Notes: generated by a model from the letters alone, not told the origin. A stretch of DNA of 64,000 nucleotides from Butyrivibrio sp. (GCF_017433805.1 NZ_JAFRGN010000013.1:1-64000), one strand, 5' to 3'; counted from the first letter of the stretch, positions 1-8,082 are shown. Made by a program: numbers and translations.

Positions 1-80
1 ACACATATGCATTGTACCTGAAATGACATAGTTTTCGCCCATTATTTATTGCTTATCATTGTTTGTAACTTATTAACCAA

Positions 81-117
81 TTGCACATAGGGCTTAAATA
101 CTGGTTCTTTTGTGCAA
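81..117. promoter_or_regulatory. Short inverted repeat upstream of the ferredoxin gene
   Basis: TTGCACA (81-87) is repeated in inverted form as TGTGCAA (111-117) with 23 bases between. It lies 32 bases before the ferredoxin start and could be an operator or a leader hairpin. No clear promoter was resolved in bases 1-80, and no gene is visible there. The assignment rests only on symmetry. Confidence 0.25.
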
Positions 118-149
118 AATATATAAGAAAGTATAGAGAGATTATTCAA

Positions 150-350
150 ATGAAAAAGGCAGCTAATGACATTAAGAGATGTGTTGCCTGCGGAGTCTGC
201 GCATTACAGTGTCCACGACAGGCAATAGATATCTACAGGGGCTGCTATGCAGTTGTAGATATTTCTAAGTGCGTTGGCTGTGGCATATGCGAGAAGGCGT
301 GCCCTGCAGGATCTATCAGAGTTCAGGATTTGGAGGATGCAGGGAAATGA
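150..350 (+). CDS. 2[4Fe-4S] ferredoxin-type protein
   Basis: A 66-residue protein with two classical cluster-binding motifs of the form CxxCxxCxxxCP (CVACGVCALQCP near residues 13-24 and CVGCGICEKACP near residues 43-54). This is the usual arrangement of a bacterial electron-carrier ferredoxin. I start it at the ATG at 150; the frame is open further upstream to 81, but that extension has no ferredoxin character. Its stop overlaps the ATG of the next gene (ATGA), which encodes a membrane 4Fe-4S protein, so the two are translationally coupled. The likely role is electron transfer to or from that membrane protein; the partner enzyme is not in the window. Confidence 0.85.
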   Translation: MKKAANDIKRCVACGVCALQCPRQAIDIYRGCYAVVDISKCVGCGICEKACPAGSIRVQDLEDAGK

Positions 351-949
351 AAACAGCTAAAAAGAAAAGCCATTGGTACGACTATTTATGGATATGGTCA
401 ATTATTTATTTTGCATTGGGATTTTTTAATATCCTTTTTGCATGGCTGGGACTTATAGATTTTATCCTGCCACTAATATTTGCTATAGTTGGCGGTAATA
501 AGTGGTTTTGTAATCACATGTGCGGAAGAGGTCAGCTTTTCTGGGTACTTGGAAGGAATATGAAGTGCTCCAGGAGAAAACAGGCTCCTAAGTGGTTGTC
601 ATCCAAGTGGTTCAGGTATGGATTCTTAACATTTTTTATGACAATGTTTGGAACTATGATATTCCAGACATATCTGGTGTTCTCAGGAGCAGAATCCCTT
701 AGAAAAGCTATTAAGTTATTTTGGACATTTAAAGTGCCATGGCAATGGGCGTATAATGGAAGTGTATTTCCGGACTGGGTTGCTCAGTTTGGCTTTGGAT
801 TCTATAGCCTTATGCTGACATCAACCCTTATAGGTCTTATAGTTATGGTTTTGTACAAGGAACGTACCTGGTGTTCATTCTGCCCAATGGGTACAATGAC
901 TCAGGGAATATGCACTATCAAGGCAAAGAAAGGTATGGAGAAAAAATGA
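347..949 (+). CDS. Membrane 4Fe-4S binding protein (NapH/YccM-like)
   Basis: A 200-residue integral membrane protein with about four hydrophobic segments and two cysteine clusters: CNHMCGRGQLF near residue 49, after the first transmembrane hairpin, and CSFCPMGTM near the C-terminus. Cysteine motifs placed beside transmembrane helices are typical of the NapH/YccM/RnfB-associated polyferredoxin group, which pass electrons at the membrane. Start at 347 is set by the ATGA overlap with the ferredoxin stop. Its own stop overlaps the start of the next gene the same way, so the three genes form one operon. The specific electron donor and acceptor cannot be inferred. Confidence 0.75.
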   Translation: MKTAKKKSHWYDYLWIWSIIYFALGFFNILFAWLGLIDFILPLIFAIVGGNKWFCNHMCGRGQLFWVLGRNMKCSRRKQAPKWLSSKWFRYGFLTFFMTMFGTMIFQTYLVFSGAESLRKAIKLFWTFKVPWQWAYNGSVFPDWVAQFGFGFYSLMLTSTLIGLIVMVLYKERTWCSFCPMGTMTQGICTIKAKKGMEKK

Positions 950-1335
950 CATTAGAAGAAAGAGCTCAAAAGGCAGTAGACATGAAAACATCAGGCATGT
1001 ACAACTGTGCACAGTCTGTAACAGTTGCCCTTGCTGATCAGACAGACCTGCCAGAGGAGCAGCTAAGGCAGATTTCCGCTGGCTTCTGTGCAGGAATGGG
1101 AAATATGGAAGCAACCTGTGGCGCACTTATTGGTGCCGGAATGGTTGCAGGTCTTAAGACACAGGGACAGGGAACGCTTAGTAAAACAAGACAGATACAG
1201 GAGGCATTCTGCGATAGATGTGGCTCAATCAAATGTAAGGAGCTTAAGACAGTTACAGATGGCAAGCCATTATGTCCATGCGAAGAGTGTGTCAGAAATG
1301 CAGTCATGATCTACGGAGAAGTAATGGGTCTATAA
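946..1335 (+). CDS. C_GCAxxG_C_C family redox-type protein
   Basis: A 129-residue soluble protein with regularly spaced cysteines: YNCAQSV near residue 20, FCAGMGNMEATCGALIGAG in the middle, then CDRCGSIKCKEL and PLCPCEECV near the end. This is the pattern of the C_GCAxxG_C_C family, whose function is not settled; the conserved cysteines suggest metal or redox-cofactor binding. The ATGA overlap with the upstream membrane protein fixes the start and ties it to the ferredoxin operon. A terminator follows 46 bases after the stop. The family call is confident; a function is not offered. Confidence 0.8.
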   Translation: MTLEERAQKAVDMKTSGMYNCAQSVTVALADQTDLPEEQLRQISAGFCAGMGNMEATCGALIGAGMVAGLKTQGQGTLSKTRQIQEAFCDRCGSIKCKELKTVTDGKPLCPCEECVRNAVMIYGEVMGL

Positions 1336-1380
1336 GAAAAGATAATGTGATATACTATAGTCGCAAGACGTAGTAATAAG

Positions 1381-1415
1381 CAGCGAAGAGCGTTTATTGC
1401 CTCTTCGCTGTTTTT
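1381..1415 (+). terminator. Rho-independent terminator of the iron-sulfur operon
   Basis: A perfect 10-bp stem CAGCGAAGAG (1381-1390) with CTCTTCGCTG (1401-1410), a 10-base loop and TTTTT (1411-1415). It separates the iron-sulfur operon from ktrB. Confidence 0.9.
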
Positions 1416-1460
1416 AATGTCATGATATGAATAATAAATGGGATAAGTGGTATTAGTGGT

Positions 1461-2831
1461 ATGAAAAAGTTAAATGTTAAGCTGTCTCCGGTACAGATTA
1501 TTCCGGCCAGCTTTTTAATTGCAATCATTGTTGGTGCACTTCTTTTGATGCTTCCTATTGCTTCGGCTACAGGGCAGCCAACACCTTTTTTGACAGCTCT
1601 TTTTACAGCTACAACCTCTGTCTGTGTAACGGGCCTTGTGGTAGTAGATACTTACATGCACTGGAGTTTTGTGGGACAGCTCATCATCCTTATTCTGGTT
1701 CAGATAGGCGGCCTTGGAATGATAACAGTCGCTTCAATGCTTATGGTTCTCACCAGGAGAAAATTCTCACTTACAGACAGAATGCTCCTTCAGGATGCAT
1801 TTAATCTTAATACTAATTCCAAGCTTTTATCTTTTCTTGTAAAGATGCTGAAGGGAACATTTCTGGTTGAGGGAATTGGAGCAGTATTATATGCCACTGT
1901 ATTTATTCCTGAATTTGGTGTTAAAAAAGGCATATGGAGCGCGGTATTTAATTCAGTTTCTGCTTTCTGCAATGCAGGAATGGATGTAATTGGCCCTAAC
2001 AGTATGGGCAATTACAGAGATAACCCCATGGTCATGACGGTGACAATGCTGCTTATCATTCTTGGTGGTATAGGCTTTGTCGTTTGGTTTGATGTAATGG
2101 ACAGGACAAAAGAGGGATTTAAAAAGCGCTTTTCTCCAATAACTGTATTTGAGAGATTATCAGAGCATACCAAGCTGGTACTTAGTTTTTCCTTTGCTCT
2201 TTTATTTGGGGGAATGCTGATTTTCCTGTTATTTGAATATAACAACCCTGACACCATAGGAAATATGGGGATTGGCAGTAAGCTTGTGAACAGCTTGTTC
2301 CAGTCGGTTACACTTAGAACTGCCGGATTTACCACAATTCCGCAGGATAAGTTGACGCTTCCATCATGCCTTGTGTCATATATTCTCATGTTTATTGGAG
2401 GCTCTCCAATAGGAACAGCCGGCGGTATCAAGACAGTTACCATGTTTCTTCTTATCATGAACCTCAGATCCTATGTACGTCATCAGGATGCCAAGATCAT
2501 TTTTAACAAAAGAGTATCTGAGGAATCCATGAGAAAAGCTTCAGCTGTAGCTTTTGTAGGAGTGGTTGCGATATTTATAATGTCTATATTGTTATTATTA
2601 GTAAACCCGGTTCCAATGGAGGATGCGCTTTTTGAAATAGTAAGTGCCTGCGGAACAGTAGGTCTTTCAAGAGGACTTACGCCTTCGCTTAATTCTTATG
2701 GACGTGTGATAGTAATAATTGCGATGTATCTTGGAAGAATCGGACCTATTTCACTGGTTGCGTTCTTCTCACGCAGTAGTACAGAAGCTAATAAATTAAA
2801 CTATTCAGAAGGCATTTTCTATGTCGGCTGA
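1461..2831 (+). CDS. ktrB: K+ uptake transporter, membrane subunit (TrkH/KtrB family)
   Basis: A 456-residue polytopic membrane protein of the Trk/Ktr/HKT superfamily, which forms the potassium-conducting subunit at the plasma membrane. Visible hallmarks are the repeated pore-loop segments with glycine filter residues (TTSVCVTGL near residue 53, then LRTAGFTT, and GGSPIGTAGGIKT) and the C-terminal segment SACGTVGLSRGLTP. Length fits KtrB. The cytoplasmic RCK-domain partner ktrA follows 15 bases downstream, which is the standard Ktr arrangement and favours ktrB over trkH. The ribosome-binding site before the ATG is weak. Confidence 0.92.
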   Translation: MKKLNVKLSPVQIIPASFLIAIIVGALLLMLPIASATGQPTPFLTALFTATTSVCVTGLVVVDTYMHWSFVGQLIILILVQIGGLGMITVASMLMVLTRRKFSLTDRMLLQDAFNLNTNSKLLSFLVKMLKGTFLVEGIGAVLYATVFIPEFGVKKGIWSAVFNSVSAFCNAGMDVIGPNSMGNYRDNPMVMTVTMLLIILGGIGFVVWFDVMDRTKEGFKKRFSPITVFERLSEHTKLVLSFSFALLFGGMLIFLLFEYNNPDTIGNMGIGSKLVNSLFQSVTLRTAGFTTIPQDKLTLPSCLVSYILMFIGGSPIGTAGGIKTVTMFLLIMNLRSYVRHQDAKIIFNKRVSEESMRKASAVAFVGVVAIFIMSILLLLVNPVPMEDALFEIVSACGTVGLSRGLTPSLNSYGRVIVIIAMYLGRIGPISLVAFFSRSSTEANKLNYSEGIFYVG

Positions 2832-2846
2832 GAAGGGTGTGTGAAT

Positions 2847-3491
2847 ATGAAAAAATCAATAGCAGTTCTTGGACTTGGAAAATATGGTATGAGTCTTGCA
2901 CAGACTCTTTATGACCTGGGAGAGGATGTCCTTGTAGTAGACAAAAATGAGAACCTTATTAGAGATATTTCTCCCAAGGTTACATCTGCTGTATGCGCCA
3001 ACCTTGATAATGAGGATGAGGTTTTGGCTCTTGGACTTCAGAACTATGACATAGTTATAACCTGTATGGGAGGCAATCTCTCAGCAAGTATCCTTTGTGT
3101 TTCAATTTCCAAGGAAAAGGGTGTTCCTTTAGTTATTGCCAAGGCTTCTACAGACAGAATGAAGAAGATTCTTGACAGAGTTGGAGTTGATAAGATCATC
3201 TGTCCTGAGGAGGAAGGTGGCGTTCGCTCTGCCAGAATACTTACATCACAGTATATTCATGATTATATCGAGATTGATGAGAATCTTTGCATGATCGAAC
3301 TTCAGCCCAAGAAGGCCTGGATAGGAAAGAATCTCATTGAACTTAATCTTCGTCAGAAATACAACATGAACGTTGCTGGTATTAAGAGTATGGGCGGCAA
3401 CTGGGCTTATGTAGATCCTAACAGAAAGCTTAGTGAGGACAATCTTTTGATGGTCATCATTGAAAAGGATGATATTAATAAGTGGAGATAA
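2847..3491 (+). CDS. ktrA: K+ uptake regulatory subunit (RCK/TrkA-N protein)
   Basis: A 214-residue cytoplasmic gating subunit that binds nucleotide and controls KtrB. The N-terminus has the Rossmann motif GLGKYGMS (GxGxxG) followed by an acidic residue at the end of the second strand (LVVDKN); a TrkA-C-like domain follows from about residue 135. An upstream in-frame GTG at 2841 exists, but GAAGGG at 2832-2837 is spaced properly only for the ATG at 2847, so I use that start. It follows ktrB directly. Confidence 0.9.
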   Translation: MKKSIAVLGLGKYGMSLAQTLYDLGEDVLVVDKNENLIRDISPKVTSAVCANLDNEDEVLALGLQNYDIVITCMGGNLSASILCVSISKEKGVPLVIAKASTDRMKKILDRVGVDKIICPEEEGGVRSARILTSQYIHDYIEIDENLCMIELQPKKAWIGKNLIELNLRQKYNMNVAGIKSMGGNWAYVDPNRKLSEDNLLMVIIEKDDINKWR

Positions 3492-3504
3492 TACTTTAAC
3501 GGGG

Positions 3505-4539
3505 ATGAATAGTAGTAATAAAGTTTTGGGAATTATAGTTGCTGTCATACTGGTGGGGACGCTTAGCGGAGTAATCTATTCTATTGTTGATGATAATCGC
3601 GAGCTGGAGTATGAATACACGGAGCCTGTATTGACAGATGATACAGGAGACTTTAATCCGCAGCAGCTCTTTGAACAGTCCAATGAAACGCTTGAGTATG
3701 CTGGTCATATAGATATCACAGGTAGTGTACTTGGTTTCAAGATGTATTCTACAGGCTTTGAGACCAGGAAGGCCGAGATCAGGTATTCCAGGGATTACAC
3801 CGACAGGGATAATTACTTAAGTAACCTGAATGTGGATATCAGTAATCTTACCAATGACGGTACAGAAGGCGTGAACTGGAGATATATCTACAGATGCAGC
3901 GAAGGTAAGATCGATACCAGGGATTTTCGCAAGTTTGATAAGGATGGCTGGTGCGGATCAGAGGGAATCACTAACCCTGATATCGAGACAATTCTTTTTC
4001 CTGATGTCAGCAACTGTAATCTAAGTTTTGAGAGTAAGAATAAGAGCAATGGAATGTATCCGGATACTGTTGCCTATCAGGTGGTTGTAACAGGAGATAT
4101 CAGTCATATAGTGAAGGCTGCCAATTCACTTGTGGGTAATGTTATAGAACCTACCAGAGCTGTATATGTTTTTGATTCAGAGACCCATGTACTCAAGGAA
4201 ATATATCTTTTAAGTGATGATAGTTCACTTATGAAGCATAATGGCAAGAATGGGCCATTATTTAGCATGAAACTGATTGTTGACGACTATGACTACGCAG
4301 CGCAGAAGAGCGTTATGATATCGCTGTCCGACAATTCAGAAGATCTGCTTGATGAAATAACTGCCAATAAGAAAATGGTGGTTTTGGACGAGAAGCTTAT
4401 GCAGTGCGGCAAGACCAACTTCCCATCTGACTGCGGTCTTCATTTTAAGGATGAGGAGCGGCTTATGGACTGCTACAAGGAAATAGGTATCGAGAACGGA
4501 AGTCTTGAGAATAATATAATGTGGATTGAGTTTGAGTAA
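3505..4539 (+). CDS. Unknown membrane-anchored extracytoplasmic protein
   Basis: About 344 residues: one hydrophobic N-terminal segment (about residues 6-26, KVLGIIVAVILVGTLSGVIY) without a lipobox, then a hydrophilic domain rich in Asp, Asn, Tyr and Ser, predicted outside the cell. I do not recognise a family. The start is uncertain: the frame is open from a TTG at 3460 inside ktrA, with ATGs at 3469 and 3505. I prefer 3505 because it begins just before the membrane segment, although GGGG lies almost against it. It sits 13 bases after ktrA and 15 bases before the GH43-Nudix gene, so it is probably co-transcribed with both. Confidence 0.55.
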   Translation: MNSSNKVLGIIVAVILVGTLSGVIYSIVDDNRELEYEYTEPVLTDDTGDFNPQQLFEQSNETLEYAGHIDITGSVLGFKMYSTGFETRKAEIRYSRDYTDRDNYLSNLNVDISNLTNDGTEGVNWRYIYRCSEGKIDTRDFRKFDKDGWCGSEGITNPDIETILFPDVSNCNLSFESKNKSNGMYPDTVAYQVVVTGDISHIVKAANSLVGNVIEPTRAVYVFDSETHVLKEIYLLSDDSSLMKHNGKNGPLFSMKLIVDDYDYAAQKSVMISLSDNSEDLLDEITANKKMVVLDEKLMQCGKTNFPSDCGLHFKDEERLMDCYKEIGIENGSLENNIMWIEFE

Positions 4540-4554
4540 CCACACGGAGGGAAT

Positions 4555-6045
4555 ATGGCATATTTATTTGTACATTTTACAAGTGGAGAGAAGGATTCTG
4601 AGAGCATTTATTTTGCTGTAAGTGAGGATGGCCTTCACTTTAGAGATATTGGTGGCAAGAAGCCGATTGTTAAGACAGAGCTGGGCTCTAAAGGCATCAG
4701 AGATCCATTTATTGTCTATGATGAGAATGAAAAGAAATACTTCATCATTGCTACTGACCTTAATACATCAGATGGAGACTGGGACAGAGCAGCTAATAGA
4801 GGAAGCAGGTCACTTTTTGTCTGGGAGTCAGAAGATCTAATTAACTGGACAGATGAGAGACTTATCGAAGTAGGAGTAGAAGGCGCTGGCTGCGTATGGG
4901 CTCCTGAAGCTGTTTATTGTAGAGAAAGACAAGCATGGTTTGTATTCTGGGCCTCTAATGTAAAAGAAGAAGGAGAGGAGCAGGCTAAGCAGCGCATCTA
5001 TGGTTCTTTTACCAAGGATTTCAGAGAGTTTACACCTGCGTTTAAATACATAGAAAGAGATACTAACGTTATAGACACCGATATCGTCTGGGAGGATGGC
5101 TATTACTACAGATTCTCCAAGGATGAGACCAATAAGGTTATTATTCTTGAAAAGAGTAAGGATCTTGTTAACGGGCCATTTGAGGATGTATATTCCAAGA
5201 CTCTTTCTGAGACCTTTGGAGTAGAGGGACCTGAAGCATACTACCTTGAAAATCAGCATAAATGGTGTCTTATTGTAGATAGATATGCTACAAACAGCGG
5301 ATATATGCCTCTTTTAACAGATAAGCTTGAGAGCGGCGTTTTTGAGGTACTGCCAGAAGATGAGTATGACCTTGGCCTACGTAAGAAAAGACATGGCGGA
5401 ATCATCAGGATTTCTGATCACGAGATGAGAAGACTCATCAAAAATGAGAGCCTTGGCTGGAGAGAAGTTAATGTAGAGCATGTTTGTCAGGACGCCTGGA
5501 TTGATTTCCGGAAGTGCGACTATGAGCTTCCAAATGGGGAGGTAATCGGACCTGTATATAACTATTCCAAGCACAGCTTTGCTGTTGTAGTAGCAACAGA
5601 TGAAAATGGAGATTTTATCTGCGTTAGACAGTATAGACATGGCATAGATGAGATTACTACTGAGTTCCCAGCTGGCGGAATAGAGTTTAAGGATAAGAGC
5701 GATGTTCCTTACATCACAAGAGATAACATCATTGCTACTGAGGATGAGGCCTTTGAGGCTGCAAGAAGAGAGCTTCAGGAAGAGACAGGATACGTTTCTG
5801 ATAACTGGAAGCATCTTCTGACACTTCCTGCCCATGCAACCTTGTCAAATAGCAGAGTACATATCTATGCTGCTACAAACTGCAAAAAGGTTACAGAACA
5901 GGAGCTTGATGACACGGAATTCTTGTATGTTAAGCGCCTTCCAGAGGAAGAACTTGTTAAAAGAATTCACGGCGGTGATTTTAAGCAATCAATACATGTT
6001 CTTGCCTATTATCTTTTTAAAGAGAACAAAAAAGCTCTTAGCTAA
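4555..6045 (+). CDS. GH43-like five-bladed propeller fused to a Nudix hydrolase
   Basis: A 496-residue cytoplasmic protein (no signal peptide) with two parts. Residues about 1-290 resemble GH43 arabinanase/xylosidase propellers: Asp50 in IRDPFIV (candidate base), Asp174/Asp176 in VIDTDIVWEDGYYY (candidate pKa modulator) and Glu224/Glu227 in GVEGPEAYY (candidate acid). Residues about 325-490 resemble ADP-sugar-type Nudix hydrolases, with FPAGGIEF at 371-378 and RRELQEETGY at 404-413. There is an insertion between the glycine and the acidic part of the Nudix box, and Asp stands in the usual E-x7-RE position. A GGAGG site precedes the ATG. The natural substrate is unknown. The last codons and stop lie inside a strong hairpin that also terminates the opposing tRNA gene. 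Confidence 0.8.
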   Translation: MAYLFVHFTSGEKDSESIYFAVSEDGLHFRDIGGKKPIVKTELGSKGIRDPFIVYDENEKKYFIIATDLNTSDGDWDRAANRGSRSLFVWESEDLINWTDERLIEVGVEGAGCVWAPEAVYCRERQAWFVFWASNVKEEGEEQAKQRIYGSFTKDFREFTPAFKYIERDTNVIDTDIVWEDGYYYRFSKDETNKVIILEKSKDLVNGPFEDVYSKTLSETFGVEGPEAYYLENQHKWCLIVDRYATNSGYMPLLTDKLESGVFEVLPEDEYDLGLRKKRHGGIIRISDHEMRRLIKNESLGWREVNVEHVCQDAWIDFRKCDYELPNGEVIGPVYNYSKHSFAVVVATDENGDFICVRQYRHGIDEITTEFPAGGIEFKDKSDVPYITRDNIIATEDEAFEAARRELQEETGYVSDNWKHLLTLPAHATLSNSRVHIYAATNCKKVTEQELDDTEFLYVKRLPEEELVKRIHGGDFKQSIHVLAYYLFKENKKALS

Positions 6046-6057
6046 ATAGCTAAGAGC
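6034..6057 (-). terminator. Terminator of tRNA-Leu overlapping the GH43-Nudix stop codon
   Basis: A perfect 11-bp stem GCTCTTAGCTA (6034-6044) with TAGCTAAGAGC (6047-6057). On the minus strand it is followed by a T-run (the A-run at 6028-6033), so it ends tRNA transcription. On the plus strand the stem contains the final codons and the TAA at 6043-6045 of the upstream gene, with no T-run after it. Confidence 0.8.
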
Positions 6058-6059
6058 AG

Positions 6060-6142
6060 TGCCGGCAGTGGGACTTGAACCCACACGTGGTTACCCACAA
6101 CAGATTTTGAGTCTGCATCGTCTGCCATTCCGACATGCCGGC
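6060..6142 (-). tRNA. tRNA-Leu (anticodon CAA)
   Basis: Read on the minus strand, a 7-bp acceptor stem GCCGGCA/TGCCGGC encloses a D arm, an anticodon stem with loop CTCAAAA (anticodon CAA, reading UUG), a long class II variable arm and the T arm GTGGG-TTCAAGT-CCCAC. The long variable arm and discriminator A (position 6060) agree with leucine. CCA is not encoded. Class II length is 83 nt. Confidence 0.95.
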
Positions 6143-6157
6143 AGATAAGAAATATAT

Positions 6158-6185
6158 AAGCTGTTCGCCATGTGACGAACAGCTT
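6158..6185 (-). terminator. Hairpin downstream of the 105-residue protein gene
   Basis: A 10-bp stem AAGCTGTTCG (6158-6167) with CGAACAGCTT (6176-6185) and an 8-base loop. On the minus strand it follows the stop at 6234 and is trailed by an AT-rich tail with an interrupted T-run, so it is a probable but imperfect terminator just before the tRNA. Confidence 0.6.
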
Positions 6186-6233
6186 ATTTAATATAACACA
6201 GATACTATCTATGTTCAATAGTTTTAATTAAAA

Positions 6234-6551
6234 TTAGCCTGCAGCTTTGTTTGCATCGCGTGTCTCAAGAAATGCCTTAACATCTGGATCCTGCATTATC
6301 TTGATTGCTTCTATAGCACACTGATAGATATCAGCCATCTGTCTTGCTTCAAGTGAATCACCTTTACATCTGGCTTTCATAAGTGTGAAGTGCTTAAGTG
6401 AAACATCAGCAACACTCTTTGATACTTTCCCGTTACAGTAAAGAGTTCCTGTTTCTGAATCATATCTATTGTCCACGTATTTTGTTGGTGATAATGATCC
6501 TGCCCCCATGGATGCGGCAAGTTGATTGATTAAATCAGCTCTGTTAGCCAT
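6234..6551 (-). CDS. Unknown small soluble protein
   Basis: A 105-residue protein with no signal peptide or membrane segment, and no family that I recognise. Visible features are an N-terminal helix (RADLINQLAASMGAG), a short segment that looks like a beta hairpin around Tyr/Cys (GTLYCNGKVS), and a helical C-terminal half. The start is well supported by GAGGAG on the minus strand seven bases before the ATG. It is monocistronic, between a hairpin and the divergent HD-GYP gene. Hypothetical but likely real, given the ribosome-binding site and flanking signals. Confidence 0.7.
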   Translation of the reverse strand: MANRADLINQLAASMGAGSLSPTKYVDNRYDSETGTLYCNGKVSKSVADVSLKHFTLMKARCKGDSLEARQMADIYQCAIEAIKIMQDPDVKAFLETRDANKAAG

Positions 6552-6797
6552 TTTTAATGTCTCCTCATTTGCTAGTCGTATTGTTTAGTGCTTTACTGTT
6601 ATAGCACAAATTGTTTATGGTTTTAACCCAATTCACAAATTCTATACATTTATCATAAATAAGCACAACATCTTGTTTTTAGGAGAAAAAATATTCGTCA
6701 AAATTAACGAAATATAGTGAAAATAAAATTCATATTTTGCAATCAGTTTTGAAATAAAATTGTATATTTATAAAGAATGTTGCTTTTTTCTGTAATC

Positions 6798-6827
6798 TGC
6801 ACAAAATAGCCATTTTAGTGGTATAAT
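6798..6827 (+). promoter_or_regulatory. Promoter of the HD-GYP gene
   Basis: TGCACA (6798-6803) and TATAAT (6822-6827) separated by 18 bases, ending 50 bases before the start codon. The -10 is perfect and the -35 matches 4 of 6. The rest of the 326-base gap from 6552 is very AT-rich and shows nothing else; the divergent promoter for the minus-strand gene must lie there but was not resolved. Confidence 0.6.
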
Positions 6828-6877
6828 ATATGCGTAATATTGTTTGTGTACGCTTATAATAATAACGGGGAAAACGC

Positions 6878-7960
6878 ATGAAACTGGTATCTGTTGATAA
6901 ACTGGAACCAGGAATGGTTGTATCTGAAAATATCTATACCATAGACGATCGTTTGGTTCTGCCTAAAGGCACTGTCCTTGAGGAAAAGGATATTGCCCGT
7001 GTTAAGGCTCATTCTCTTTATAACATTTTTGTAGAAGATCAGAAAAAGGCTGTAGCACCCAATAAGCAAACTCCTAAGGGTGAGCTTTCTTATGCAGAAA
7101 AGCTTAGGCAGACAGAGGAGTTTATTAAGTTTAAGCAGCATATTGAGGAAAACGCAGAAAGGCTTGAAGAGTCCTTCAGGATGATAGCTAATGATACTAT
7201 GCCTCTGGATATAGATAAGCTTACAGAGCCTGTTTATAATCTTTTTGTAGAAGCTGGTGGAACCTCAGGCATCTTTGATATGCTTCATAATCTTAGGGAT
7301 AATAGTGATGCTGTTTATATGCATTCACTTAATGTTTCACTTATAAGTAACACGATCGCAACCTGGATGAGACTTTCTAATGATGAGATACAGCTTGCTA
7401 CAGCAGGCGGACTTATTCATGATATAGGCAAAATGCTTATGCCATCTGAGCTTATCAACAAGACTACTCCTCTTACAGAATATGAACAGAAGGCCATGAA
7501 GGATCATGTTGTCAAGGGATATGAGCTTATCAAGGGAAAAGACATTGATGTTCATATTAAAAACTGTGTTCTCATGCACCATGAGATGAGAGATGGTTCC
7601 GGATATCCGCTTGCTCTTAAGAATGACAAGATTGATCCTATAGCATCTATAGTTACTGTAGCAAACGTGTATGATGAGATGACTTCTAAGAGAGAATACA
7701 GGGACGCAATCTGCCCATTTACTGTTATTGAGAACTTCGAAAAAGAAGGCATCGGTAAATTTGATCCTCATGTCATAATGACATTTCTTACTAATATAGT
7801 TAATACTTTTATTTCTAACAGGGTTCTTTTGAGCAATGGTAAGTCAGGTGATATTATATTTATCAACCCGGATCACCTATCCAGACCTGTGATCAAGTGT
7901 GGAATGGAATTTATTGATTTAGCATCTAAAAGAGAACTATCCATTATTTCAGTAGTCTGA
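6878..7960 (+). CDS. HD-GYP domain protein, probable c-di-GMP phosphodiesterase
   Basis: A 360-residue cytoplasmic protein. The N-terminal 60 residues resemble the small domain that often precedes HD-GYP (LEPGMVVSENIYT, LVLPKGTVL). The catalytic domain shows the HD metal motif in GGLIHDIGKMLMP near residue 180, then HHEMRDGSGYP, matching the HD-GYP signature HHExxDGxGYP. Proteins of this type hydrolyse cyclic di-GMP to pGpG or GMP. No receiver or sensory domain is attached, so its input signal is unknown. Transcribed alone from the promoter at 6798. Confidence 0.88.
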   Translation: MKLVSVDKLEPGMVVSENIYTIDDRLVLPKGTVLEEKDIARVKAHSLYNIFVEDQKKAVAPNKQTPKGELSYAEKLRQTEEFIKFKQHIEENAERLEESFRMIANDTMPLDIDKLTEPVYNLFVEAGGTSGIFDMLHNLRDNSDAVYMHSLNVSLISNTIATWMRLSNDEIQLATAGGLIHDIGKMLMPSELINKTTPLTEYEQKAMKDHVVKGYELIKGKDIDVHIKNCVLMHHEMRDGSGYPLALKNDKIDPIASIVTVANVYDEMTSKREYRDAICPFTVIENFEKEGIGKFDPHVIMTFLTNIVNTFISNRVLLSNGKSGDIIFINPDHLSRPVIKCGMEFIDLASKRELSIISVV

Positions 7961-7979
7961 AAATTTTCTAAGTAAAAAT

Positions 7980-8082
7980 GCACAAAAGCGGGAAACGAAT
8001 TTTGTAAAAAGCGTTTCTTGATGTTTTTGTGCGCAAAATGCTATTATTTAAACGGAAACTAAAAATATAATTATGCGTTTCC
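7980..8082. promoter_or_regulatory. Structured intergenic region with repeated GGAAAC elements
   Basis: GCACAAAA (7980-7987) pairs with TTTTGTGC (8025-8032), enclosing GAAACG (7992-7997) paired with CGTTTC (8012-8017). A second inverted pair, GGAAAC (8054-8059) with GTTTCC (8077-8082), follows. The four copies of a GAAAC-type core in 91 bases may be operator half-sites or RNA hairpins in the leader of the next gene. There is no terminal T-run, so it is not a clear terminator for the HD-GYP gene. Confidence 0.35.
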
